A program made the translations under genes and the position numbers. The notes under the pieces are model-generated. The model was not told where the DNA came from, searched no databases, and worked only from the letters and a program-made list of their open reading frames with translations. From the NCBI RefSeq assembly GCF_947495205.1, contig NZ_CANLXV010000010.1, positions 1-64,000 of the forward strand: a stretch of DNA of 64,000 bases. Direction: 5' to 3'. This document shows, piece after piece, positions 55,490 to 64,000 of this stretch. Position 1 is the stretch's first letter; each line of letters starts with the position of its first letter. The stretch is from an uncultured Polaribacter sp. GTDB taxonomy: Bacteria; Bacteroidota; Bacteroidia; Flavobacteriales; Flavobacteriaceae.

Positions 55490-56089
55490 TTATTTAAAAT
55501 TAAAATCTACATTTGGTGCATTTTCTGAACCAGCGTCTGATTTAAAACGTGCCATTGCATCAAAATTAAAAACACCTGCTAATAAAGATCCTGGAAAAAT
55601 TCTAATATGTTTGTTGTAATTATTTACGCCGCCATTAAAACGATCTCTTGCTACATTAATTCTATTTTCTGTGCCTTCTAACTGACTTTGCAATTCTAAG
55701 AAATTTTGATTCGCTTTTAAGTCTGGATATCGTTCTACAGAAACCAATAATCTAGATAATGCACCACCTAAACCGCTTTGCGCCTTTTGGAATTGCGCCA
55801 TATTTTCTGGTGTTAAATCTCCTGCATTAATTGTTGTTGATGTTGCTTTTGCTCTAGCTTCTATAACTTGTGTTAACGTTTCTTTTTCAAAATCTGCAGC
55901 GCCTTGCACAGTTTTTACTAAATTACCAATAAGATCATTTCTACGTTGGTAAGAACTCTCAACATTAGACCATGCTGTTTTTGCATCTTCTTGCAAAACT
56001 ACAGCTGTATTGTTAAATCCTACTGCCCATTTGTAAATTGCAAATACTACTACAAGAATTACAATTATTGGTATTAACTTTTTTTTCAT
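55490..56089 (-). CDS. lemA: LemA family protein
   Basis: 199 residues. N-terminal membrane anchor (about 6-22) and a helical LemA domain: AWSNVESSYQRRNDLIGNLV, VIEARAKATS, and RFNGGVNNYNKHIRIFPGSL. First gene of the LemA-TPM-TPM run, 2 nt before the TPM gene. Confidence 0.93.
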   Translation of the reverse strand: MKKKLIPIIVILVVVFAIYKWAVGFNNTAVVLQEDAKTAWSNVESSYQRRNDLIGNLVKTVQGAADFEKETLTQVIEARAKATSTTINAGDLTPENMAQFQKAQSGLGGALSRLLVSVERYPDLKANQNFLELQSQLEGTENRINVARDRFNGGVNNYNKHIRIFPGSLLAGVFNFDAMARFKSDAGSENAPNVDFNFK

Positions 56090-56198
56090 GATTTCTATTT
56101 TAATTTTTAGTTGATTTTATTTTGAAAAATATGTATTGAAATGAATCTGTATTTTAAGTATTATTTTACGGCAATAAGACGCAAACTATTGCTTAAAG

Positions 56199-56528
56199 TT
56201 ACAGTTGATTTTTAATTTTAGTTAATTCTGCTTTTACACCTTCTAATTTAGCTATAATTTCAAAATTATTAATTGTGCTTTCTGGATTTTTCTTTAGCTT
56301 TTGTTTTGCACCTTCTAAAGTAAAACCTCTTTCCTTTACTAAATTAAAAATTAATTTGAAATTAGAAATATCATCCGCAGTAAAAAGACGATTTCCCTTT
56401 GCATTCTTTTTAGGTTTTATAATATCAAATTCTGTTTCCCAAAAACGAATTAAAGATGCATTTACTTCAAAAGCTTTGGCAACTTCGCCAATTTTGTAGT
56501 AACGTTTTTCTGGTAAATCTATATGCAT
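56199..56528 (-). CDS. MerR family transcriptional regulator
   Basis: 109 residues. A winged-helix DNA-binding domain: YYKIGEVAKAFEVNASLIRF, WETEFDIIKPKKNAKGNRLF, TADDISNFKLI, then a short coiled coil. There is no effector domain, so it probably acts without a ligand or with a partner. It lies between the M23 peptidase and lemA. Target unknown. Confidence 0.9.
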   Translation of the reverse strand: MHIDLPEKRYYKIGEVAKAFEVNASLIRFWETEFDIIKPKKNAKGNRLFTADDISNFKLIFNLVKERGFTLEGAKQKLKKNPESTINNFEIIAKLEGVKAELTKIKNQL

Positions 56529-56600
56529 TTTTAGTTAAATGTATGGTTATTTAATTTTGTAAATGTGCAATGGTGCCTTTTAAACAATTACACCTAATTA

Positions 56601-57569
56601 CTAATCTAAAGATTGCCCTTCTTCTTCTGCCGCTTTTTGCATTGCTTCAAATTCTTCTGGAGTCAAATCTCCGTAATAGAAATTAATTGGGTTTAAAGCA
56701 ATATCATTTTTATGCACTTCATAATGTAAGTGTGGTGCAGCAGACAAACCTGTATTACCAACATAGCCTATTAAATCTCCACGATTTACCGTTTGTCCTT
56801 TTCTAGCTTTCATTTTACTCATGTGAGCGTAAATAGTTTTATAACCAAAGCCATGGTCTATGTAAATTACATTACCAAAAGTTGCACTTCTTTGTGCTCT
56901 AATTACTTTACCGTTTCCTGTAGCAAAAATTGGTGTTCCAGTGGGTGCTGTAAAATCCATACCCTTATGAAATTTTCTGTATTTTAATATAGGATGCATT
57001 CTGTATCCATAACCAGAAGCCATCCTTTTTAAATCTTCATTTTTAACAGGTTGTATTGCAGGTATTGCTGCTAACATTTTCTCTTTTTCTTTTGCAAGCA
57101 TTACAATTTCATCTAAAGATTTAGACTGTACAACCAATTGTTTAGAGAGTACATCTACGTCTTTAGTTAACTTTTTAATTATTTCAGAATTATCATATCC
57201 ATCTAAATATTTATAGCGATTTACACCACCAAAACCTGCTTTTCTTTGTTCGTTTGGTATTGGGTTGGCCTCAAAGTACATTCTATAAATATTATTATCT
57301 CTTTGTTGCAATTCTTCTAAAACGGCGGCGCTTTCATCCATTCTTTTAGAAATTAACGCGTAGTTTAATTTTAAGTTTTCGTTTTCTCTTTGCAAATAAC
57401 GCTCATTAGGCGACATTATAAATTGACTAAAAACAATAAAACCAATAAATGCAATTAATAAAACAGCCAAAGCACCAAATATGGTTCTCTTGTAATAATC
57501 GCTTTTTTTAGTAGCAATTTTTCTGTAAGAAAGCGTATCTGCATCGTAATAATATTTTACTTTTGCCAT
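56601..57569 (-). CDS. M23 family peptidase (LytM-type)
   Basis: 322 residues. A membrane anchor (about 33-53), a coiled coil, then a LytM domain: zinc ligands in HKGMDFTAPTGTP (H and D) and in the final HLHYEVHKN, with YKTIYAHMS between. It cuts peptidoglycan crosslinks or helps activate amidases in the periplasm. It diverges from alaS. All key zinc residues are present. Confidence 0.92.
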   Translation of the reverse strand: MAKVKYYYDADTLSYRKIATKKSDYYKRTIFGALAVLLIAFIGFIVFSQFIMSPNERYLQRENENLKLNYALISKRMDESAAVLEELQQRDNNIYRMYFEANPIPNEQRKAGFGGVNRYKYLDGYDNSEIIKKLTKDVDVLSKQLVVQSKSLDEIVMLAKEKEKMLAAIPAIQPVKNEDLKRMASGYGYRMHPILKYRKFHKGMDFTAPTGTPIFATGNGKVIRAQRSATFGNVIYIDHGFGYKTIYAHMSKMKARKGQTVNRGDLIGYVGNTGLSAAPHLHYEVHKNDIALNPINFYYGDLTPEEFEAMQKAAEEEGQSLD

Positions 57570-57740
57570 AATTGTAAATGTACTATTTTTGCTTTTATAG
57601 AATCGAAATTGATATCAAATTCGTTTTTAATAACAGGCTAATTTACAAAATGTTTTACAACTGCTTTTTTTAAGTAGTTTTTTAAAAATAAATTAACAAA
57701 ATTCAAGTCCGTTTTTGGCGGATAGAAACTTCTTTTTCCT

Positions 57741-60359
57741 ATGAAATCTCAAGACGTTCGTGCTACTTTTTTAAACTTCTTTAAAGAAAAAAATCATTTA
57801 ATAGTTCCATCTGCACCAATGGTAACCAAAGATGACCCTACCTTACTTTTTGTAAATTCTGGTATGGCACCGTTTAAAGAGTATTTTTTAGGAAATGGAA
57901 ATCCAAAAAATAATAGAATTTCAGATTCTCAAAAATGTTTACGTGTTTCTGGAAAGCATAACGATTTAGAAGAAGTGGGTTATGATACCTACCACCATAC
58001 CTTATTTGAAATGTTAGGCAACTGGTCTTTTGGAGATTATTTTAAGAAGGAAGCCATAGCTTGGGCTTGGGAATTGCTTACAGAAGTTTACAAAATAGAC
58101 AAAGACATTTTATATGTAACCGTTTTTGAAGGTTCTGCTGATGCTGATAATCTTACAATGGATACAGAAGCTTTTGATATTTGGAAACAATACATTGCTG
58201 AAGACCGCATTTTAAAAGGAAATAAAAAAGATAATTTCTGGGAAATGGGCGAACAAGGACCTTGTGGACCTTGTTCTGAAATACATGTAGATATTAGATC
58301 TGCCGAAGAAAAAGCAAAAATTGATGGACGCACTTTAATTAATGAAGATCACCCAGAAGTTGTAGAAATTTGGAATTTAGTTTTTATGCAATTCAATAGA
58401 AAAGCAAACGGAACTTTAGAAGATTTACCCGACAAACACATAGATACAGGTATGGGTTTTGAGCGTTTGTGTATGGTTTTACAAAACGTACAATCTAATT
58501 ATGATACAGATATTTTTAAGCCCATTATTACAGAAATTAGCGCAATAACCAATACAAAATACGGAATTCATAAAAAGCAAGATATTGCAACTCGTGTAAT
58601 TTCTGACCATGTTAGAGCTGTTGCATTTTCTATTGCAGATGGTCAATTACCAAGCAACACAGGCGCTGGCTACGTTATTCGTAGAATTTTAAGACGTGCC
58701 ATACGTTATGGATTTACTTTTTTAGACAAAAAAGAGCCTTTTATTTACAGATTGGTAGACATTTTAAGTAAAAAAATGGGTGTTGCTTTTCCAGAACTAA
58801 AAGCACAAAAACAATTGATAGAAAATGTAATTAAAGAAGAAGAAACTTCTTTTTTAAGAACATTAGATAAAGGTCTTATTTTATTAGATGGCATCATCAA
58901 CCAAAATAAAACCAAAGAAATTTCTGGAGAAAAAGTTTTTGAATTGTATGATACTTTTGGTTTTCCTGTAGATTTAACAGCTTTAATTCTTTCTGAAAAA
59001 GGGTATACTTTAGATGAAAAAGGGTTTAATGAAGAACTTCAAAAACAAAAAAACAGATCTAGAGCTGCTAGTGAATCTTCTACGGAAGACTGGACAATTT
59101 TACAAGACGATGCTGTAGAAGAATTTATTGGTTATGATGCTTTAGATGCAGCTGTTAAAATTACAAGATACAGAAAAGTTACTTCTAAAAAAGATGGAGA
59201 AATGTATCAACTAGTATTTAACTTAACACCTTTTTACCCAGAAGGTGGTGGGCAAGTTGGCGACAAAGGTTATTTAGAAACAGCTACAGGAGATGTAATT
59301 TATATTCTTGACACCAAAAAAGAGAATAACGTAATTATTCATTTTACTAAAAACTTACCAAAATCTTTAAACGATAGTTTTAATGCTGTTGTAGATAAAA
59401 AACAACGTCATAGAACAGAATGCAACCATACTGCAACACACTTATTACACCAAGCTTTAAGAGAAGTTTTAGGCACGCACGTGGCACAAAAAGGATCTGC
59501 AGTGCACTCCAAATATTTACGTTTCGATTTTTCTCACTTTTCTAAATTAACTTTAGAAGAATTAAAAGATGTAGAACTTTTTGTAAACCAAAGAATCGCT
59601 GGAAAGTTGCCTTTAATAGAAAAAAGAAACATACCAATGCAACAAGCAATAGACGAAGGTGCTATGGCTTTATTTGGAGAAAAATACGGAGATACTGTAC
59701 GCGCTATAAAATTTGGAAATTCCGTAGAATTGTGTGGTGGAACGCACGTAGAAAACACAAGTGATATTTGGCATTTTAAAATAAAGTCTGAAAGCGCCGT
59801 GGCATCAGGAATTAGAAGAATTGAAGCCATTACCAATGATGCTGTAAAAGACTTTTATTTTGATAATAACCGTATTTTATTTGAAATTAAAGCGCTGCTA
59901 AATAACGCTAAAGAACCTGTAAAAGCAGTTAAAAAGTTACAGGATGACAATGCCGATTTACAAAAGCAAATAGAGCAGCTTTTAAAAGAAAAAGCACAAA
60001 ATTTATCTGGTGAAATTAGAAATCAGTTGCAAGAAATAAACGGTGTACAATTTTTAGCTACTAAAGTAGATTTAGACGCAAATGGCATTAAAAACTTGGC
60101 TTTTAGCATTGGTAAAGAACATCAAAATTTATTCTTATTATTTGCTTCTGCTCCTAAAAAAGATAAAGCAATGCTTACGTGTTATATTTCTAAAGAATTG
60201 GCAAATGAGCGTGGTTTTGATGCAGGTAAAGTAGTTAGAGAATTAGGAAAATTAATTCATGGTGGTGGTGGTGGCCAAAACTTTTTTGCAACTGCTGGTG
60301 GTAAAAATCCAGGAGGAATCCCTAAGGTTTTAGAAAAAGCACAAGAATATTTGGTTTAA
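57741..60359 (+). CDS. alaS: Alanine--tRNA ligase
   Basis: 872 residues, full length. The N-terminal aminoacylation domain ([43 protein letters not shown] motif as [15 protein letters not shown]) is followed by the editing domain with HTATHLLH and ELCGGTHV and a C-terminal oligomerisation domain with [14 protein letters not shown]. No anomaly. Confidence 0.97.
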   Translation: MKSQDVRATFLNFFKEKNHLIVPSAPMVTKDDPTLLFVNSGMAPFKEYFLGNGNPKNNRISDSQKCLRVSGKHNDLEEVGYDTYHHTLFEMLGNWSFGDYFKKEAIAWAWELLTEVYKIDKDILYVTVFEGSADADNLTMDTEAFDIWKQYIAEDRILKGNKKDNFWEMGEQGPCGPCSEIHVDIRSAEEKAKIDGRTLINEDHPEVVEIWNLVFMQFNRKANGTLEDLPDKHIDTGMGFERLCMVLQNVQSNYDTDIFKPIITEISAITNTKYGIHKKQDIATRVISDHVRAVAFSIADGQLPSNTGAGYVIRRILRRAIRYGFTFLDKKEPFIYRLVDILSKKMGVAFPELKAQKQLIENVIKEEETSFLRTLDKGLILLDGIINQNKTKEISGEKVFELYDTFGFPVDLTALILSEKGYTLDEKGFNEELQKQKNRSRAASESSTEDWTILQDDAVEEFIGYDALDAAVKITRYRKVTSKKDGEMYQLVFNLTPFYPEGGGQVGDKGYLETATGDVIYILDTKKENNVIIHFTKNLPKSLNDSFNAVVDKKQRHRTECNHTATHLLHQALREVLGTHVAQKGSAVHSKYLRFDFSHFSKLTLEELKDVELFVNQRIAGKLPLIEKRNIPMQQAIDEGAMALFGEKYGDTVRAIKFGNSVELCGGTHVENTSDIWHFKIKSESAVASGIRRIEAITNDAVKDFYFDNNRILFEIKALLNNAKEPVKAVKKLQDDNADLQKQIEQLLKEKAQNLSGEIRNQLQEINGVQFLATKVDLDANGIKNLAFSIGKEHQNLFLLFASAPKKDKAMLTCYISKELANERGFDAGKVVRELGKLIHGGGGGQNFFATAGGKNPGGIPKVLEKAQEYLV

Positions 60360-60433
60360 AATTAAACTTTTATATCTTTTTAAGGTCTAATAAGAATACT
60401 AACACTTGATTACTAAGTTTCAAATAAAAACAC

Positions 60434-60441
60434 TAAATTTG
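60434..60441 (+). promoter_or_regulatory. -7 element of the DUF1800-DUF1501 pair
   Basis: TAAATTTG matches TAnnTTTG, 40 nt before the DUF1800 start. No TTG at the ideal spacing. Confidence 0.4.
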
Positions 60442-60481
60442 AAAGGAAGTAAAATAGTTTATTGTAAATCAGATAGATATT

Positions 60482-62104
60482 ATGCCTTATTTAGACCCTT
60501 TTTCTGGAGAATTTTCTAGTAAAGAAGCAAACCAATTATTAAAAAGGGTTTCTTTTGGAGTTACAGAAACTATGGTTGCTGAGGCTGTTTCTTTGGGCTT
60601 ACAGGCAACTATAAACAAACTTTTTGAAGAAAAAAAATTACCTGAGCCTCCTTTAAAAGATTTACCTGATGGAAATGATAGTGGTCAAATAATTGATCCT
60701 GATGTAAAATATGGTGAAACTTGGGTTACAGCACCAATTTATCCTGACTTGCCAACATCACAAGAAAGAAATCGTGTTTTTAGGTATAGAAACAGGTCTT
60801 TGTATGCTTGGTCTTTCTTACAAATGCAAAACTCAGGAATTTCTATTCTAGAAAAACTTACTTTATTTTGGCACAATCATTTTGTTTCTGAAAACACAAA
60901 TCCTCATAGAGAGTATTTTTACATGAATACGCTTAGAAAAAATGCACTTGGAAATTTTAAAGAATTAACCAAACAAATTACTATTAATCAAAATATGTTG
61001 CTCTATTTAAGTGGGCACGAAAACTCAGACAAAGCACCAAACGAAAACTATTCTAGAGAATTATTAGAATTATTTACCATAGGTAAAGGTGCGGCTGTTG
61101 GCAATGGAGATTATACTTTTTATACCGAAGAAGACGTTGTACAAATTGCAAAAGTTTTAACGGGTTGGCGTGCAAGGTGGATAAGACATGAAGATTCTTT
61201 AAACGCATACTTTACAAATAATAGACATACCAAAGGAGACAAACAATTATCGCATAGATTTAACAATGCAATTATTAAAGAAAACGGCGCAGAAGAATAT
61301 AAAGATGTAATTGATGTTATTTTTAAACAAGAGGAATGCTCTAAATTTATTATAAGACAACTCTATAGATGGTTTTTAAATTCAGAAATTTCTGAAGAAA
61401 TAGAAACTCATATTATAGTACCTTTAGCAGAAATGTTGCGCAGTAATAATTATGAAGTTGCTCCAGTTCTAAAAGCTTTATTAACATCAGAACACTTTTT
61501 TGAAAACACATTCTGCATGATTAAAAGTCCTTTAGATTTAATGCTTTCTGCCACAAAAGGCTTAAAAGCAAGCGCGCCCAATATAAATATTACAGAAGAA
61601 TATAATTTTGCATATGTAATGTATTTGGCTTGCACAGATTTAGGACAATCACTTTATCATCATCCAGATGTAGCTGGTTGGAAAGCCTACTACCAAGAAC
61701 CTTTGTTTTATAAAACGTGGGTTAACAATTATTTTTTACCAAAAAGATTAGAGTATTGTAAAGTTTTAGTCCTTGGAGGTAAATTAAACATAAATAATAG
61801 AAAATATACTGTACCACCTATTATACCTGTTTTAGACATTGCAGCAAGTATACCAAATGCATTAGATGCAAATATTTTAATTGTAGAATTAGCCAGTAGA
61901 TTATTTAATTACGACATTACACAGGAACAAATTAATAGTTTAAAAGCAGTTTTAATAGATGGTTTACCAGACTTTGAGTGGACAGTAGAATATGACCAAT
62001 ATTTGCAAGAGCCTAATAATAGTGCTTTAGCCATTTCTGTAGACAAAAAACTTCGAAATTTAGTAGCTGTAATGGTACAAATGTCTGAATTTCAAATCAT
62101 GTAA
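60482..62104 (+). CDS. DUF1800 family protein
   Basis: 540 residues. The family pattern is ANQLLKRVSFG at the start, FWHNHFVSEN, YSRELLELFTIGKG, VLTGWRARW and HHPDVAGWKAYY. Members are commonly cotranscribed with a DUF1501 protein, as here (2-nt gap). No signal peptide is seen; it might be carried out by the Tat signal of its partner. Function unknown. Confidence 0.92.
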   Translation: MPYLDPFSGEFSSKEANQLLKRVSFGVTETMVAEAVSLGLQATINKLFEEKKLPEPPLKDLPDGNDSGQIIDPDVKYGETWVTAPIYPDLPTSQERNRVFRYRNRSLYAWSFLQMQNSGISILEKLTLFWHNHFVSENTNPHREYFYMNTLRKNALGNFKELTKQITINQNMLLYLSGHENSDKAPNENYSRELLELFTIGKGAAVGNGDYTFYTEEDVVQIAKVLTGWRARWIRHEDSLNAYFTNNRHTKGDKQLSHRFNNAIIKENGAEEYKDVIDVIFKQEECSKFIIRQLYRWFLNSEISEEIETHIIVPLAEMLRSNNYEVAPVLKALLTSEHFFENTFCMIKSPLDLMLSATKGLKASAPNINITEEYNFAYVMYLACTDLGQSLYHHPDVAGWKAYYQEPLFYKTWVNNYFLPKRLEYCKVLVLGGKLNINNRKYTVPPIIPVLDIAASIPNALDANILIVELASRLFNYDITQEQINSLKAVLIDGLPDFEWTVEYDQYLQEPNNSALAISVDKKLRNLVAVMVQMSEFQIM

Positions 62105-62106
62105 AA

Positions 62107-63684
62107 ATGAAAAAGACTAAAAATTTAAATCGTAGAGATTTTATAAAACTAACTTCTATAGCCTCTGCTTCTTTGCCATTTGCGTTAAGTGGTTTTCCTT
62201 TATATGCCAATGATAAACCTAAAGAATATCAATTTAATACGGAAAATGATAATATATTGGTATTAGTGCAATTACAAGGCGGTAATGATGGTTTAAATAC
62301 TGTTTTTGACCTAAATCAGTATGATAATTTACAAAGTGTACGTTCTAATATTATTATACCAGAAAGAGAATTATTAACAGTTAACAGTACCACTAGTTTT
62401 CACCCAGCTATGGCAGGTTTGCAAAATATTTGGAATAAAGATAAACTAGCAATAGTACAAAATGTAGGTTACCCTAACCAAAATAGATCACATTTTAGAT
62501 CTTCAGATATTTGGAATTCTGCTTCTAACGCTAATGATTTTGTTTCAAGCGGATGGATTGGTCGTTTTTTTGAAGAAAAGCATCCTACCTTTCCAGAAAA
62601 CTATCCTAATGAACATAATACAGATCCTTTTGCCATAACAATTGGCAAAATTGTTTCAGAAACCTGCCAAGGAAATCTTAGTAATTTTTCTATGGCTTTA
62701 GAAGATCCAGAAAACCCAGGAACTGCACTAGCATCTAACAAAGGTAATATACCAAATAATTGCTATGGTAATGCATTAAGTTTTGTTAATGATACCATTG
62801 CACAAACAAATGCTTATGCTACAGTTATAGAAAAAGCTGCTAACGCTGGCAATAATTTATCAGAAAAATATACGAGTACTAACTTATCAGAAAAATTAAA
62901 AAATGTTGCCAAACTAATTTCAGGAGGATTAAAAACCAAGGTTTATATTGTACAAATTGGTGGTTTTGATACACATGATAATCAAATTGTAGAAGGAGAT
63001 AGAAGTACGGGCAAACAAGCTGTTTTATTACAAGAATTGTCTGATGCTATTGCTGCTTTTCAAGAAGATTTAGAACTCTTAAATATTGATGAAAAAGTAA
63101 TTGGCATGACGTATTCTGAGTTTGGTAGAAGAATACGATCTAATGCAGGTTTAGGAACAGACCATGGCACTGCAGCACCACTTTTTATGTTTGGTAATTG
63201 TGTAAACAACAGTATTTTAGGCGATGCACCAGAAATTGATACAGCAGTAGATGAAAAAGAAGGTGTGCAAATGCAATTTGATTTTAGAAATATTTATAGT
63301 ACTATTTTAACAGATTGGTTGGGTGCTACAAAACAAGAAGTTACCAATGTTTTATTTGAAAACTTTGAAGCCTTACCTTTGTTTAAAACCGGTTGTTCTG
63401 CGGCGCTTTCTGTTGAAGACTTTCTTTCTCAAAAATTAGAAGTTACAGTATACCCTAATCCTACAACTAACTTTATAAATATTACGTTCTTCGGAAATAA
63501 TGAAAACGTAAAAATTACATTATACAATACTATTGGTGCAATTGTAAAAAACATTACAAATAAAAAATACGATACTTTACAACATAAAATAAACGTTGAT
63601 TTACAAAATTTACCCAAAGGGAATTACTTTGTGCATTATGCATCTAAAGGTGTTTCTAAAACTAAAAAAATACTAAAATATTAA
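62107..63684 (+). CDS. DUF1501 family protein with Tat signal and T9SS sorting domain
   Basis: 525 residues. N-terminal twin-arginine signal NRRDFIKL with a hydrophobic stretch. The DUF1501 core (about 50-410) shows LVQLQGGNDGLNT, IGGFDTHDNQ, and TYSEFGRR near H-containing GTDHGTAAP, a sulfatase-like arrangement. The final ~75 residues form a type A type IX secretion sorting domain (VYPNPTTNFINI ... NLPKGNYFVHY). It would cross the inner membrane by Tat or Sec and then leave the cell by T9SS. Confidence 0.92.
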   Translation: MKKTKNLNRRDFIKLTSIASASLPFALSGFPLYANDKPKEYQFNTENDNILVLVQLQGGNDGLNTVFDLNQYDNLQSVRSNIIIPERELLTVNSTTSFHPAMAGLQNIWNKDKLAIVQNVGYPNQNRSHFRSSDIWNSASNANDFVSSGWIGRFFEEKHPTFPENYPNEHNTDPFAITIGKIVSETCQGNLSNFSMALEDPENPGTALASNKGNIPNNCYGNALSFVNDTIAQTNAYATVIEKAANAGNNLSEKYTSTNLSEKLKNVAKLISGGLKTKVYIVQIGGFDTHDNQIVEGDRSTGKQAVLLQELSDAIAAFQEDLELLNIDEKVIGMTYSEFGRRIRSNAGLGTDHGTAAPLFMFGNCVNNSILGDAPEIDTAVDEKEGVQMQFDFRNIYSTILTDWLGATKQEVTNVLFENFEALPLFKTGCSAALSVEDFLSQKLEVTVYPNPTTNFINITFFGNNENVKITLYNTIGAIVKNITNKKYDTLQHKINVDLQNLPKGNYFVHYASKGVSKTKKILKY

Positions 63685-63892
63685 TTTGTATTTTACTTTT
63701 TAAGCCAATGTAAAGTTCTTTGCAAGCAATTATTTACTTTTAGTTTATTGTCAAAAAGATGCAACTCGTCAGTAATATGACAAATATATATTTTTATTTA
63801 AAAACACCCTGTAATTGAAAACGAACTTGCTAAAATTGTAGTAACCAAATATTACACCTAACAAAAACCTTTGCATCTTAGCCAAAAAAAAC

Positions 63893-64000
63893 ATGAAATT
63901 ACAAACCAAAATTTCAATAAAAAAACAGACAGAAAATCTAATAGATTATCAGTCTAAAATACTATTGTTAGGCTCTTGTTTTTCTGAAAATATTGGTAAT
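63893..64000 (+). CDS. GSCFA domain protein, N-terminal part
   Basis: The 36 visible codons from the ATG at 63893 run off the window. They contain KILLLGSCFSENIGN, the GSCFA motif that names the family (a GDSL/SGNH-like hydrolase fold, with the serine after glycine). No function can be fixed from the visible part. Confidence 0.8.
   Translation, partial: MKLQTKISIKKQTENLIDYQSKILLLGSCFSENIGN

Overview
The window looks like a chromosome segment of a marine Flavobacteriaceae bacterium (Polaribacter/Tenacibaculum-like is my guess; the genus is not proven). The evidence is very AT-rich DNA, promoters of the Bacteroidota type (TAnnTTTG at -7, few Shine-Dalgarno sites), a type IX secretion sorting domain, a split metH behind a SAM-I riboswitch, and gene pairs typical of flavobacteria such as DUF1800/DUF1501 and LemA/TPM/TPM.

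Layout. 1-770: a leftward promoter and leader that I read as the upstream end of an rRNA operon, a transposase remnant, and tRNA-Asp with its terminator. 0.9-16.8 kb: housekeeping genes, namely an M1 aminopeptidase and DUF58 protein, thioredoxin, a methionine operon (SAM-I riboswitch, metH1, an inserted four-helix-bundle S23 gene, metH2, metF), a cysteine operon (ferredoxin, cysE, cysM), a ferredoxin-NADP reductase and small conserved proteins. Two palindromic intergenic repeats of a flavobacterial type lie here.

17-35 kb: an accessory island. It holds an unknown membrane protein, a small lipoprotein, a TPR histidine kinase with a LuxR-like response regulator, a membrane-anchored alpha/beta hydrolase, and a tightly packed nine-gene operon read leftward from 34271 to 22534. 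That operon encodes a vWA-like lipoprotein, a three-helix membrane protein, a tubulin/FtsZ-like GTPase, an actin/Hsp70-like ATPase, a membrane coiled-coil protein, a MotA/ZorA-like and a MotB/ZorB-like protein, a transglutaminase-like lipoprotein and a DNA/RNA endonuclease lipoprotein. The island ends at initiator tRNA-fMet, next to a truncated tyrosine integrase and an orphan gene tail, as expected for the scar of an integrated element.

The palindrome TTACGG-N4-CCGTAA occurs three times, each time 20-21 bp upstream of a TAnnTTTG element: twice between the response regulator and the hydrolase, and once 5' of the nine-gene operon. I infer that the two-component system controls both. This is the best candidate for a new system: a membrane motor coupled to two cytoskeletal-type NTPases with envelope-located hydrolases. 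A defence or envelope-stress role is a guess.

35-64 kb: core genes again. era and der; a GAF-type protein convergent with an HD-Pycsar-effector fusion; a redox-repair cluster (msrB, msrA, selO, aldo/keto reductase, divergent msrA, hydrolase-OsmC); xdhC and mocA-like genes; a phosphoesterase fused to an outer-membrane barrel; LemA/TPM genes, a MerR regulator, an M23 peptidase, alaS, the DUF1800/DUF1501 pair and the start of a GSCFA-domain gene cut by the window edge.
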